The notes: generated from the letters alone by a model not told the origin. A stretch of 28,357 nt of DNA from JBGSWL01 sp041752455 (GCA_041752455.1 JBGSWL010000060.1:1-28357); one strand, 5' to 3'; counted from the first letter of the stretch, positions 15,624 through 23,811 are shown. Numbers and translations are program-made.

Positions 15624-16349
15624 ATGGGACGAGTAGCATTGGTTACCGGCGGATCGCGCGGTATCGGCGAAGCCATTTCGAAGGCATTGAAGGCGGCGGG
15701 CTACACCGTCGCCGCCACTTACGCTGGCAATGACGAGAAGGCCGCAGCCTTCACTGCAGAAACCGGCATCAAGACATACAAGTGGAATGTCGCGGACTAC
15801 GCCGAATCAAAAGCTGGCATCGAGAAGGTCGAGGCCGATCTCGGCCCGGTTGACATAGTGGTCGCCAATGCGGGCATCACCCGCGACGCGTTCTTCCACA
15901 AAATGACGCCCGAACAGTGGAAAGAGGTCATCGACACCAACCTGACCGGCGTTTTCAACACGGTGCACCCGGTGTGGGGTGGCATGCGCGACCGCGGCTT
16001 CGGGCGCGTGATCGTGATCTCGTCGATCAACGGCCAGAAAGGCCAGGCTGGTCAGGTCAACTATGCGGCCACCAAGGCCGGTGACCTCGGCATCATCAAG
16101 AGCCTTGCCCAGGAAGGCGCGGCCAAGGGCATCACGGCCAACGCCATCTGCCCGGGCTATATCGGCACGGAAATGGTCCGTGCGATTCCCGAAAAGGTGC
16201 TGAACGAGCGCATCATCCCGCAGATCCCGGCAGGGCGCCTCGGCGAGCCGGAAGAGATTGCCCGTTGCGTCGTGTTCCTCGCCTCGGACGAATCCGGGTT
16301 CATCAACGGCTCGACGATTTCGGCCAACGGGGCGCAATACTTCGCCTGA
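15624..16349 (+). CDS. phaB: NADPH-dependent acetoacetyl-CoA reductase
   Basis: The 241-residue product is a classical short-chain dehydrogenase that reduces acetoacetyl-CoA to (R)-3-hydroxybutyryl-CoA for PHB synthase. The cofactor motif TGGSRGIG lies at residues 8-15, NAG at 82-84, and the catalytic tetrad is N106, S134, Y147 and K151 (YAATK). The phrase INGQKGQAGQVNY and the ending SANGAQYF are characteristic of PhaB rather than FabG. ATG 15624 has a strong GGAGGAG 8 nt upstream; the frame runs back to 15555 inside the hairpin element and is not used. The gene ends 20 nt before a strong intrinsic terminator, closing a phaA-phaB unit. PHB synthase (phaC) is not in the window. Confidence 0.96.
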   Translation: MGRVALVTGGSRGIGEAISKALKAAGYTVAATYAGNDEKAAAFTAETGIKTYKWNVADYAESKAGIEKVEADLGPVDIVVANAGITRDAFFHKMTPEQWKEVIDTNLTGVFNTVHPVWGGMRDRGFGRVIVISSINGQKGQAGQVNYAATKAGDLGIIKSLAQEGAAKGITANAICPGYIGTEMVRAIPEKVLNERIIPQIPAGRLGEPEEIARCVVFLASDESGFINGSTISANGAQYFA

Positions 16350-16369
16350 TTGACGGCCAGAGCCAGATC

Positions 16370-16398
16370 AAGCGGCGCTCGAGGGAGCGCCGCTTTTT
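16370..16398 (+). terminator. Rho-independent terminator after phaB
   Basis: AGCGGCGCTC and GAGCGCCGCT form a perfect 10-bp GC-rich stem around GAGG, followed directly by a T-run (five T, then CATTTTG). It closes the plus-strand phaAB transcript. On the minus strand, reading out of aqpZ, the stem is present but has only two T after it, so it is weaker in that direction. Confidence 0.93.
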
Positions 16399-16406
16399 CA
16401 TTTTGC

Positions 16407-17096
16407 TCAGTCCTTGTCGTAGAGCGCCTTGTGCACGATGCCGGCAAACATGGCGCCGGCAATGGGCGCTGCCCAGAACAACCAGAGTTGTCCGATCGCC
16501 CAGCCGCCATCGGCGAAGAAGGCTACCCCTGTCGAGCGCGCCGGATTGACCGAAGTGTTGGTCACCGGGATCGATACGAGATGGATCAGCGTCAGGGTCA
16601 GACCGATGGCAATCGGGGCAAACCCGGCTGGTGCCGACTTGGATGTCACCCGCAGGATGATGAACAGGAACATGAAGGTCATCACGACCTCCATGATCAG
16701 CGCCGATGTCAGCGAATAGCCGCCCGGCGAATTGGTGCCATAGCCGTTGGAGGCAAAGCCGCCGGCGGCAAAGCCTGCCGTGCCGCTGGCGATTGCGTAG
16801 AGCAGCAGGCCGGCAAACAGGCCACCGGCCACCTGTGCCGCGATATAGCCCGGAAGATCGCCGGCGCTGAACCGCCCGCTGGCCATGAGCCCGATCGACA
16901 CGGCGGGATTGAAGTGGCCACCGGAAATTCCGCCGACGGCATAAGCCATGGTGAGAACAGTCAGGCCGAAGGCCAGTGAAACGCCGAGAAGGCCGATCCC
17001 GACTTCCGGGAAAGCTGCGGCAAGAATGGCGCTGCCGCAGCCGCCAAAGACCAGCCAGAATGTGCCGATGAACTCGGCGATCAGTTTTTTCGTCAT
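16407..17096 (-). CDS. aqpZ: Aquaporin Z, water channel
   Basis: The 229-residue product is a six-TM MIP channel with both NPA motifs (HFNPAVS at N63 and SVNPARS at N184). The selectivity-filter residues equivalent to E. coli AqpZ F43, H174, T183 and R189 are F43, H172, T181 and R187, which predicts an orthodox water channel rather than a glycerol facilitator. ATG 17096 follows GGGGGGCGCTG, and the frame is open 12 codons further. It sits in the inner membrane and mediates osmotic water flux. The gene is convergent with phaAB and lies downstream of uup on the same strand with an 84-nt gap, so it probably has its own promoter; I see only a poor TTGTAA / TAATAG pair with 15-nt spacing. Confidence 0.96.
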   Translation of the reverse strand: MTKKLIAEFIGTFWLVFGGCGSAILAAAFPEVGIGLLGVSLAFGLTVLTMAYAVGGISGGHFNPAVSIGLMASGRFSAGDLPGYIAAQVAGGLFAGLLLYAIASGTAGFAAGGFASNGYGTNSPGGYSLTSALIMEVVMTFMFLFIILRVTSKSAPAGFAPIAIGLTLTLIHLVSIPVTNTSVNPARSTGVAFFADGGWAIGQLWLFWAAPIAGAMFAGIVHKALYDKD

Positions 17097-17180
17097 GTTC
17101 AGCGCCCCCCGCGTGTTGCTGCGAATCGTCACAACCGGGAACTATTACACGCCCGCTTGCGCTTACAAGTTCGCGTTCAC

Positions 17181-18998
17181 TCAGGCCGACGCCTCTTCCC
17201 GCGCCATTTCCGCTTCGAGCCAGAGGTCTTCCTTTGCGGCAAGCAATTCCTGCTTCTTGGTCAGGGACTGGGAAAGCCGCTCGAAGCTTGCCGGATCGCT
17301 GGCGTAGAGCGCCGGATCGGCAAGTTTGCTTTCGATCGTCGCAATTTCGCTCTGCAAGGCATCGATTTCCCGCGGCAGGGTTTCGAGCGCATGCTTGAAC
17401 TTGAAGGACAGTTTGGCGGTGTTTTTTGCTGACGCTACGACACCGACGCTCGTTTCTGCCGGCTTGCCGTCACGGCGCTTTTCCTGAGCCGGCTGCGCGG
17501 CGCGGCGCTGCGCCACCATGTCGGAATAGCCGCCGGCATAGGTGATCCAGCGGCCTGGTTTTTCGGGATCCGGCGCAATCACGGCGTTGACGGTGCGATC
17601 GAGGAAGTCGCGGTCGTGGCTGACGAGCAGCACCGTACCATCAAAACTGCCGACCAGTTCCTGCAAAAGATCGAGCGTCTCCATGTCGAGATCGTTGGTC
17701 GGTTCGTCGAGGATCAGAAGGTTGGCCGGTTTCGACAACAGCTTGGCGAGCATGAGCCGGGCCTTTTCGCCACCGGACAAGTTGCCGACCGGTGTGCGCG
17801 CCTGTTCGGGCGCAAAGAGAAAGTCCTTCATGTAGGACATCACATGGCGTTGTTCGCCATTGATGACGAGGGATTGGCCGCGCCCGTCGGTGAGGAAGTG
17901 CTCCAGCGTTTCGGCAGGATCGAGGGCGGCACGGCCCTGGTCGAGAAGCGCAATCTCGAGTGCCGTGCCGAGACGGACAGTTCCGGCGTCCGGCGCGGTC
18001 TCGCCGGTCAACATGCGAATGAGCGTCGTCTTGCCGGCACCGTTGGGCCCGATGATCCCGATCCGGTCGCCGCGATGGATGCGCAAGGAAAAGCCTTCGA
18101 TCAGGGTGCGCTCGCCGATCGACCGGGCAATGTCGGTCGCCTCGATCACAAGTTTGCCAGATGTCCGGCTGTCCGAGGCTTCAAGCTTTGCGCTGCCCGG
18201 TGCACGTTCGTGGTCGCGGAACTGCTTGCGCAGATCGGAGAGTTCGCCAAGGCGGCGCATGTTGCGCTTGCGACGCCCGGAAACGCCGAAGGTCACCCAA
18301 TGCTCTTCGCGCACGATCTTGCGCTTGAGTTTGTGGAGGTCGCGTTCCTCTTCTTCCAGCGTTGTGTCACGCCATTCCTCGAACCCGGCAAAGCCGGCGT
18401 TGCGCTCGCGCAACTCGCCGCGATCAACCCACCAGGTGCGACGGGTCAGCGTATCGAGGAACCGCCGGTCGTGCGAAATAAGGACGACGGCGGAGGACAC
18501 TCGCGCCAGTTCGCTTTCGAGCCATTCGATGGCCGGAAGATCAAGATGGTTGGTCGGTTCGTCGAGGAACAGGATGTCGGGCGACGGTGCCAGGGTTCGT
18601 GCCAGCGCGGCGCGGCGCGCTTCGCCGCCCGAAAGACCGGTCGTCGACCTGGCCGGATCAAGTCCGAGATCGTCCAGAAGCCGGTCAGCGCGATAGGGAT
18701 CGTCAAGCGGTCCAAGGCCGCTCACGGCGTAGTCGTGCAGGCTGGCGTGGCCCGAAAGATCAGGGCTCTGCGGCAAGTAGCGGGTGGTGACGTTGCGCTC
18801 GGTGATCACGTCACCGGTCGTCGCATCGACAAGCCCGGCGGCAATCTTCATCAGTGTCGATTTGCCGGAACCATTGCGGCCGACAAGCGCGATCCGGTCG
18901 CCCTGATGGACAGAACCGAACACGCCTTCAAGCAACGGTTTGCCGCCAAAGGTCAGCGCGATGTTTTCAAGTCTGAGAAGGGGAGCGGCAATGGCCAT
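17181..18998 (-). CDS. uup: ABC-F family ATPase, Uup-like
   Basis: The 605-residue soluble protein holds two ABC ATPase domains and no membrane segment. Domain 1 has Walker A GRNGSGKST (40-48), signature LSGGE (122-126) and Walker B LFLDEP (143-148). The linker contains a basic segment RKRNMRRL near 243-250, in the place ABC-F proteins use to reach the ribosomal P-site tRNA. Domain 2 has Walker A GPNGAGKTT (317-325), signature LSGGE (407-411) and Walker B LLILDEP (427-433). YAGGYSD and a C-terminal coiled coil (about 545-600) mark the Uup branch, linked in E. coli to ribosome function and to tandem-repeat excision. The ribosome-binding site is poor (GAG). It lies upstream of aqpZ on the minus strand. 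Confidence 0.92.
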   Translation of the reverse strand: MAIAAPLLRLENIALTFGGKPLLEGVFGSVHQGDRIALVGRNGSGKSTLMKIAAGLVDATTGDVITERNVTTRYLPQSPDLSGHASLHDYAVSGLGPLDDPYRADRLLDDLGLDPARSTTGLSGGEARRAALARTLAPSPDILFLDEPTNHLDLPAIEWLESELARVSSAVVLISHDRRFLDTLTRRTWWVDRGELRERNAGFAGFEEWRDTTLEEEERDLHKLKRKIVREEHWVTFGVSGRRKRNMRRLGELSDLRKQFRDHERAPGSAKLEASDSRTSGKLVIEATDIARSIGERTLIEGFSLRIHRGDRIGIIGPNGAGKTTLIRMLTGETAPDAGTVRLGTALEIALLDQGRAALDPAETLEHFLTDGRGQSLVINGEQRHVMSYMKDFLFAPEQARTPVGNLSGGEKARLMLAKLLSKPANLLILDEPTNDLDMETLDLLQELVGSFDGTVLLVSHDRDFLDRTVNAVIAPDPEKPGRWITYAGGYSDMVAQRRAAQPAQEKRRDGKPAETSVGVVASAKNTAKLSFKFKHALETLPREIDALQSEIATIESKLADPALYASDPASFERLSQSLTKKQELLAAKEDLWLEAEMAREEASA

Positions 18999-19076
18999 CT
19001 TAACTCGGTCCGGTTACCCGAGCCAATAGGGCCTTGCGCCGCAACAAATCAAGGCATGCCGACACATCAAGTGACG

Positions 19077-19106
19077 GGAAGGCCAACCTGCTGGTAAGCC
19101 CTCCCG
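19077..19106 (-). terminator. Possible stem-loop after the glycine-zipper gene
   Basis: Read on the minus strand, GGGAGGGC and GCCTTCCC can pair over 8 bp (one G-U wobble) around a 14-nt loop, 17 nt after the lipoprotein stop codon. No T-run follows, so it is only a weak terminator candidate. Confidence 0.3.
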
Positions 19107-19123
19107 ATCTTGATGCGGTACTG

Positions 19124-19381
19124 TTACGGGCAGCGAGCGATGTAGACGTTGCCCGAGTTGTCACGATAACGGCAGCGGCCGTCAGCGGTCTTGCCGAGAA
19201 GGTAGCCGGCGGTGCCGCCGATCAGGGCGCCAGCAACTGCGCCGCTGGTGTTGCCGGTCACGGCGCCGCCAATCAGGGCACCGGCGGCTGCGCCGCCAAC
19301 GGCTGTCTGTTCAGCTGTCGTGCAGCCGGTCGCAAGCGTGCCGGCAATGGCCAGCGCAGTAAGGGTATATCCGATCTTCAT
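19124..19381 (-). CDS. Glycine-zipper outer-membrane lipoprotein, small
   Basis: The 85-residue precursor has a lipoprotein signal peptide ending in the lipobox LATGC, with the lipidated cysteine at residue 20. The mature part is a glycine-zipper 2TM segment (GGAAAGALIGGAV, then GAVAGALIGGTAGYLLG) and a short C-terminal part with two further cysteines (GRCRYRD... and IARCP). This arrangement resembles the SlyB/Pcp or OsmB type and the Brucella-type YMGG small lipoproteins, which are abundant envelope proteins of unknown precise role. ATG 19381 has AGGAG 8 nt upstream. It is monocistronic in appearance: 125 nt from uup and 73 nt from thiN, all on the minus strand. Confidence 0.87.
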   Translation of the reverse strand: MKIGYTLTALAIAGTLATGCTTAEQTAVGGAAAGALIGGAVTGNTSGAVAGALIGGTAGYLLGKTADGRCRYRDNSGNVYIARCP

Positions 19382-19454
19382 GGCTCAGTCTCCTGTGTTG
19401 CCGGTCGCCATCTTAGCAGCCGTAAAGCAAGCGTGTGTGTCACATATCACAATA

Positions 19455-20099
19455 CTACGATTCACGCTGAAAGTTTGCCAAAACCAAGGCCTCACCGTGT
19501 CCGAGCGTGAGCGCGCAATTCTCACAGGCGATATTCGACAGAGTCAACGAGTTTCCTCGCGCGACGTTTACAGAGGACAACGGCCACTTGGCGCGCGTGA
19601 TCGTCAGTCCTCCCAGTTGCGTCAACGCGATGACCGAGAAGATCGTTCCAACCGGCAGGTCGGGCATGAGCAGTTTGCCGGGCAATAGCGGGATTGCCTC
19701 TTCGCGGCCGCTTGTGGCGATCACGTCGAGTTGGCGTTCGGCAGCGAGGCGGTGGCAGAGAAGCAACGTCATCATGGTGTGGTCGGTGCGATTGCCACCG
19801 AGCGCCCCGACAAGGACAAGGCGCGTTGCGCCACGTTCGATTGCCCGCTCGATTGCCAATTCGCCGTCCGAGGCGGCTTTGTCGGGATTGTGGACCTCCC
19901 GCGGTGTATTGGCATCGGCAGCGATGGTCTGAGCGTCGGCTGAGTCAAAGTCACCGACCCAGAGTTCCGGCGTGACGCCCAAATGCGCGGCGTGGCGCAT
20001 GCCGCCATCGGCCGCGATGCAACGTGCACCGGCGATCTGGCTGCGGAGCCGGTCCGTCACGACAAGATCGCCGTCGAGAAGAATTGCAAAGGTCGTCAT
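19455..20099 (-). CDS. thiN: Thiamine pyrophosphokinase
   Basis: The 214-residue product is a thiamine diphosphokinase that transfers pyrophosphate from ATP to thiamine, making TPP in one step. Visible catalytic-domain motifs are ADGG (30-33), VGDFDS (48-53), the DKAASDGE substrate loop (73-80) and ALGGNRTDH (99-107); the C-terminal half is the beta-rich thiamine-binding domain. ATG 20099 gives a protein that begins MTTFAIL, the expected start; another ATG seven codons upstream (20120) cannot be excluded, and neither has a strong ribosome-binding site. It is divergent from the TPP riboswitch and thiBPQ, so imported thiamine can be activated by its neighbour's product. No riboswitch is visible in front of thiN itself. 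Confidence 0.93.
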   Translation of the reverse strand: MTTFAILLDGDLVVTDRLRSQIAGARCIAADGGMRHAAHLGVTPELWVGDFDSADAQTIAADANTPREVHNPDKAASDGELAIERAIERGATRLVLVGALGGNRTDHTMMTLLLCHRLAAERQLDVIATSGREEAIPLLPGKLLMPDLPVGTIFSVIALTQLGGLTITRAKWPLSSVNVARGNSLTLSNIACENCALTLGHGEALVLANFQRES

Positions 20100-20182
20100 G
20101 GCTGTCTCGCGCGCTCGCATTGCAAGGGCGCCCTTACGCCAAGCGCGACAGGCTGTCACCGGTTCGCACGACCGAAGCGTTC

Positions 20183-20210
20183 TTGACGCGCGGTGCCGCC
20201 GTGTTAATTT
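20183..20210 (+). promoter_or_regulatory. Promoter of the thiBPQ transcript
   Basis: TTGACG (5 of 6 matches to the -35 consensus) is followed after 16 nt by TAATTT (weak -10). Transcription would start near 20217-20218, exactly where the P1 stem of the TPP aptamer begins, which independently supports this promoter. Confidence 0.6.
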
Positions 20211-20217
20211 GCCGGTT

Positions 20218-20306
20218 CTCTAACGGGGTGCCCTCACAAGGGGCTGAGAGACGGCAACGTCAACCCGATGAACCTGATCCGGTTAGCACCGGCGTAGGGA
20301 TTAGAG
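20218..20306 (+). ncRNA. TPP riboswitch (THI element) controlling thiBPQ
   Basis: All conserved blocks of the thiamine pyrophosphate aptamer are present in order: ACGGGGTGCC near 20223-20232, the pyrimidine-sensor CTGAGA at 20244-20249, ACCC-GATGAACCTGATCC from about 20263, and GGTTAGCACC-GGCGTAGGGA ending at 20300. The closing P1 stem is CTCTAA (20218-20223) with TTAGAG (20301-20306). The SD-like GAGGAGG begins inside the P1 3' strand at 20304, so TPP binding would mask part of it, while the thiB ribosome-binding site AAGGAGG lies 48 nt further on. TPP is expected to switch the transporter genes off. An alternative stem that competes with the aptamer is described in the findings. Confidence 0.96.
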
Positions 20307-20324
20307 GAGGCACGGTGCAACCGG
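20279..20324 (+). promoter_or_regulatory. Alternative stem competing with the TPP aptamer
   Basis: CCGGTT-A-GCACCG (20279-20291), which forms part of the aptamer, is fully complementary to CGGTGCAACCGG (20313-20324): 12 bp interrupted only by one bulged A. The loop is 21 nt and holds the P1 3' strand and the GAGGAGG sequence. Formation would destroy the ligand-binding fold, so this is the likely ligand-free partner structure of the expression platform. Confidence 0.6.
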
Positions 20325-20367
20325 CCCTTCTTTTCCTTTTCATCAACGGGAACAAGGAGGCTCGCAC

Positions 20368-21378
20368 ATGTTCCGCCCGACCACTTTATTCGCCACATCC
20401 ACCATTCTGGGGCTGGTCCACGTGACCTTGGCTTTCGGGCAAACCCCGACGCTGACGGTCTACACCTATGAAAGCTTTGCCGCCGAATGGGGGCCTGGCC
20501 CACAGGTGGAAAAAGCCTTCGAAACGCAATGCGCCTGTGACCTCAAATTCATTGCGGTTGCCGATGGCGTGGCGCTGCTGAACCGCTTGCGGTTGGAAGC
20601 CGGACGCACAGATGCCGACATCGTCCTCGGGCTCGATACGAATCTCACGACGGAAGCGGCGGCAACGGGCTATTTCGCGCCGCATGAAACCGAACTCTCC
20701 GCGCTTGCCATACCCGGTGGCTGGGATGACCCGACGTTCGTGCCGTTCGACTTCGGCTTTTTCGCCGTGGTCTATGACAGCGAGGTTGTGACGGATGTGC
20801 CGTCCAGCATGGAAGCCTTTCTGGCGGGGGATCCCTCGGTAAAGATTGCCATCCAGGATCCTCGCACATCGACGCCGGGCCTCGGGCTGATGCTCTGGCT
20901 GAAAGCACTTTATGGCGACGAAGCACCGGCGGCCTATGAAAAGCTGGCACAGCGCGTGTTGACCGTGACGCCCGGCTGGTCCGAAGCCTACGGGCTCTTC
21001 ACCAATGGCGAAGTGCCGATGGTTTTGTCCTACACCACCTCGCCCGCCTATCATCGCATCGCCGAGGGAAGCGACCGCTACAAGGCGGCGGAGTTTTCGG
21101 AAGGCCACTACATGCAGGTCGAAGTTGCGGGGATGACGACCAAGGGTGCGGAAAATCCGCTGGCGCGGCAATTCCTCGACTTTGTCGTCTCGCCGGCGTT
21201 TCAGGACATCATTCCCGAGACGAACTGGATGCTGCCTTCGGCTGCAACATCCAAGCCGCTGAACCCGGTATTTGGTGAACTTGTTCAGCCGAAAAAGGCA
21301 ATCGCGCTGGCACCTGCCGAGATTGCCGCAAACCGCCGCGAATGGATCGATGAATGGATCGCAGCGTTCAGCCGCTGA
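20368..21378 (+). CDS. thiB: Thiamine ABC transporter substrate-binding protein
   Basis: The 336-residue product is a periplasmic binding protein of the ThiB family, which captures thiamine, thiamine phosphate and TPP for import. A signal peptide covers about residues 1-23 (hydrophobic core LFATSTILGLVHVTLAF). The mature protein begins with LTVYTYESF, the hallmark opening, and continues with DIVLGLDTNL, PFDFGFFAVVYD, and the ligand-region SYTTSPAYH near 230. ATG 20368 follows a strong AAGGAGG 7 nt upstream. It is the first gene after the TPP riboswitch and is followed by thiP and thiQ, giving a complete importer. A short GTG-started frame from the leader overlaps its start (see findings). Confidence 0.96.
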   Translation: MFRPTTLFATSTILGLVHVTLAFGQTPTLTVYTYESFAAEWGPGPQVEKAFETQCACDLKFIAVADGVALLNRLRLEAGRTDADIVLGLDTNLTTEAAATGYFAPHETELSALAIPGGWDDPTFVPFDFGFFAVVYDSEVVTDVPSSMEAFLAGDPSVKIAIQDPRTSTPGLGLMLWLKALYGDEAPAAYEKLAQRVLTVTPGWSEAYGLFTNGEVPMVLSYTTSPAYHRIAEGSDRYKAAEFSEGHYMQVEVAGMTTKGAENPLARQFLDFVVSPAFQDIIPETNWMLPSAATSKPLNPVFGELVQPKKAIALAPAEIAANRREWIDEWIAAFSR

Positions 21379-21404
21379 CAACTTGGCCGCAGCGGCACCA
21401 GGGC

Positions 21405-23042
21405 ATGCGCAGACCGCATGCCTTGGTGATCGCCGGCACGGTGGCAGCCGGTTTGCCATTGCTGCTGGCGGTTTTTGCCATTGCGGGACTGTTGGTGCAG
21501 GCGCCGGGCGGAAGCCTCACCGAAGCGCTCGGTGCCTTGTCGTCCGACGCTTACCTGTGGCGGGTGGCCCGCTTTACCGTGCTTCAGGCGGGACTGTCGG
21601 CAATCATCAGCGTCGCGCTCGCCGTGCCGGTCGCGCTGGCGCTTTCCGGGCTTCTTGCCGACGGTGTCACACGGCGCTGGTTGCTGGTGCTGTTTGCCGT
21701 GCCGCTGGCGCTGCCGCAGATCGTCACCGTGATCGGCATCACGGCGGTCTGGGGCGAACAGGGCGCTATCACGCAGACGGCCAGTGCAATCGGCGTCGAT
21801 CTTCCCTCGATCTACGGTCTCACCGGCATACTGATGGCGCATGTGTTCTTCAACATGCCGTTGGCGGCGCGGCTCATCCTTGGCGCGCTCGACACCGTGC
21901 CGGGCGAATATCACCGGCTGGCTGACCAGTTGGGGCTTTCCGGGTTTTCGCGGTTCCGGATCGTGACGCTGCCGGTGATCCGGCGCTCGGCCGGTGAGGC
22001 GCTGGCGCTGGTGTTCATGCTGTGTGTCACATCGTTTGCCGTGGTGCTGACCCTCGGCGGCGGCCCACGGGCGACGACGCTGGAGGTGGCGCTGTATCAG
22101 GCGCTGGCGTTCGATTTTGATCTGGCCCGCGCCGTTTTGTTGACCTTCGTTCAACTCGGACTGACGCTGATGGTGGTCGCAGCGATCGGCCTTTCGGGTG
22201 GGGATGCGGCGGCGGGCGATACCACCGGTCTGTTCCGGCCGGTGCGCGCAAGGCGCAGCCACACAAGTCGCCTGTCTTTCGGTTCGCTCGTGCTGGTGCT
22301 GGCGACGCTGTATGTCGCGGCGCCGATTGCCGCGATTGTCCTCAAGGGGATCGGCAGTGTTTCGGCCGATCTCGTGGTCCGCGCCGACGTGCGCGATGCC
22401 CTTGCAACCAGCCTTGCCATCGCCTTTGCCAGCGCGTCGCTCGCCGTCGTTGCCGCAACGGTGCTGGCCATGGCGGCGGCGGAACAGGCCGCAGGGCGCC
22501 AGTTTCGCGGCAAGCCCGGTTTTGCCGAGCAGATGGCGCTGCTCGTGCCATCGCTGATTTTGGTTGTGCCGGCGATGGTGATCGCTGCCGGATGGTTCAT
22601 CGGCCTTCGCGCTTTCGAGATGCAAGCGAGCGCGGCGCCTTTCATCATCGTTGCGGTGAATGCGGCCATGGCGATGCCGTTTGCCGCAAGGCTCGTTGCG
22701 CCGACGTTGCGCGCTTCCGCGGAGCGGACCGACAGGCTTGTGCGCTCGTTGGGCGTTTCAGGCTGGGACCGGTGGCGTCTGGTGACCTGGCCGGCGTTGC
22801 GGCCTTCGGCGCTTGCGGCGTTCGCCTTCGCCATGGCCCTCTCGCTCGGTGATCTTGGCGTGGTTGCGCTGTTCGGTTCGACAGATCTCGTCACCCTGCC
22901 ATTGTTGATCCTGCGGTCGATGGGCAGCTATCGCAGCAGCGACGCGGCTGCGCTGTCGTTTCTGCTGGCGCTCCTGACCATGGCATTGAGCTTTCTGGCA
23001 ATCCGGCTTGCGCGGCATGACCGCGACGGGGCTGCATCGTGA
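21405..23042 (+). CDS. thiP: Thiamine ABC transporter permease
   Basis: The 545-residue integral membrane protein is a duplicated permease with about 12 hydrophobic segments and two ABC-transporter EAA-type loops: EYHRLADQLGLSGFSRF with downstream VTLP (first half) and ERTDRLVRSLGVSGWDRW with downstream VTWP (second half). These contact ThiQ. I place the start at ATG 21405 (protein MRRPHALVIAG) because a membrane helix then begins close to the N-terminus and AGGG precedes it; an upstream ATG at 21354 would overlap thiB by 25 nt and add a polar 17-residue leader. Its stop overlaps the thiQ start as GTGA. It works with ThiB and ThiQ in the inner membrane. Confidence 0.93.
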   Translation: MRRPHALVIAGTVAAGLPLLLAVFAIAGLLVQAPGGSLTEALGALSSDAYLWRVARFTVLQAGLSAIISVALAVPVALALSGLLADGVTRRWLLVLFAVPLALPQIVTVIGITAVWGEQGAITQTASAIGVDLPSIYGLTGILMAHVFFNMPLAARLILGALDTVPGEYHRLADQLGLSGFSRFRIVTLPVIRRSAGEALALVFMLCVTSFAVVLTLGGGPRATTLEVALYQALAFDFDLARAVLLTFVQLGLTLMVVAAIGLSGGDAAAGDTTGLFRPVRARRSHTSRLSFGSLVLVLATLYVAAPIAAIVLKGIGSVSADLVVRADVRDALATSLAIAFASASLAVVAATVLAMAAAEQAAGRQFRGKPGFAEQMALLVPSLILVVPAMVIAAGWFIGLRAFEMQASAAPFIIVAVNAAMAMPFAARLVAPTLRASAERTDRLVRSLGVSGWDRWRLVTWPALRPSALAAFAFAMALSLGDLGVVALFGSTDLVTLPLLILRSMGSYRSSDAAALSFLLALLTMALSFLAIRLARHDRDGAAS

Positions 23043-23758
23043 CCGCTGCGCCCGCCGTTGTCCTCGAAGCGGTTTCCTTCGCCTTTGGGGGCGGTGCGGC
23101 CCCGTTCACTTTCGACTGCCGGTTCGAGCCGGGCACCATTACGGCGGTGATGGGGGCCAGCGGGTCCGGCAAGTCGACGCTTGCGGCACTGATCGCCGGG
23201 TTCGAAATTCCCGACAGTGGTCGCGTGCTGATCGGCAATACGGATTTCACCGGAACCGCTCCGGCAAGCCGTCCGGTGAGCATGCTGTTTCAGGAGCACA
23301 ATCTGTTTGCCCACCTCGACGCTTTCACCAATGTGGCGCTCGGCGTTTCGCCGACAGCGCGGATTGATGCCGCGCAGCGCGATGCCGTGATTGGCGCGTT
23401 TGACGATGTCGGACTGTCGGGCAAGGAGCACCGGCTTCCCGGCGCCCTGTCAGGCGGCGAACGTCAACGCGTGGCGCTGGCCCGAGCGCTGGTGCGCGAC
23501 CGGCCGGTGCTGGTGCTTGACGAAGCATTCGACGGTCTTGGTCCGGCGCAGCGCGCCGACATGCTGGATCAGGTGGCGGCGCTGCAACAAGCGCGGAACC
23601 TGACGGTGATCATGGCAACACATGAACCGGCGGATGCCCGCCGGATCGCCGCCCGGATGGTTTTTCTTGCGGATCGAAGCATTGCGGCATCAGGAACGGT
23701 GAATTCGGTGCTGGCCAGTGACAATCCGTCGGTTCGTGCTTATCTCGGAAGCGCGTGA
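23039..23758 (+). CDS. thiQ: Thiamine ABC transporter ATP-binding protein
   Basis: The 239-residue ATPase powers ThiBP. Walker A GASGSGKST lies at 39-47, the Q-loop at Q85 (LFQEHNLF), the signature LSGGERQR from 137, Walker B VLVLDEAF with D161/E162, and the H-loop at H195 (ATHEP). The single-domain length and lack of a C-terminal regulatory domain fit ThiQ, and FQEHNLF is characteristic of that family. The start is GTG at 23039, which overlaps the thiP stop by 4 nt (GTGA), so translation is probably coupled. It is the last gene of the riboswitch-controlled operon, and a hairpin follows its stop codon. Confidence 0.96.
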   Translation: MTAAPAVVLEAVSFAFGGGAAPFTFDCRFEPGTITAVMGASGSGKSTLAALIAGFEIPDSGRVLIGNTDFTGTAPASRPVSMLFQEHNLFAHLDAFTNVALGVSPTARIDAAQRDAVIGAFDDVGLSGKEHRLPGALSGGERQRVALARALVRDRPVLVLDEAFDGLGPAQRADMLDQVAALQQARNLTVIMATHEPADARRIAARMVFLADRSIAASGTVNSVLASDNPSVRAYLGSA

Positions 23759-23759
23759 C

Positions 23760-23785
23760 GTGCTTTTGCCCGAATTGCAAAGCAC
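23760..23785 (+). terminator. Hairpin after thiQ
   Basis: GTGCTTTTGC and GCAAAGCAC form a 9-bp stem with one bulged T around CCGAATT, starting 2 nt after the thiQ stop. There is no T-run on the plus strand (AAATACG follows), so factor-independent termination would be inefficient. Confidence 0.4.
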
Positions 23786-23811
23786 AAATACGATGAATGA
23801 TTTTCACTCCG

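Noticed and set aside
17616..19097. 493-codon plus-strand open frame opposite uup
   Set aside because: The minus strand encodes all motifs of a two-domain ABC-F ATPase; the opposite frame has no family features.
21285..22625. 446-codon minus-strand open frame opposite thiP
   Set aside because: It is very rich in Arg, His and Gln with no motif, and lies antisense to the permease.
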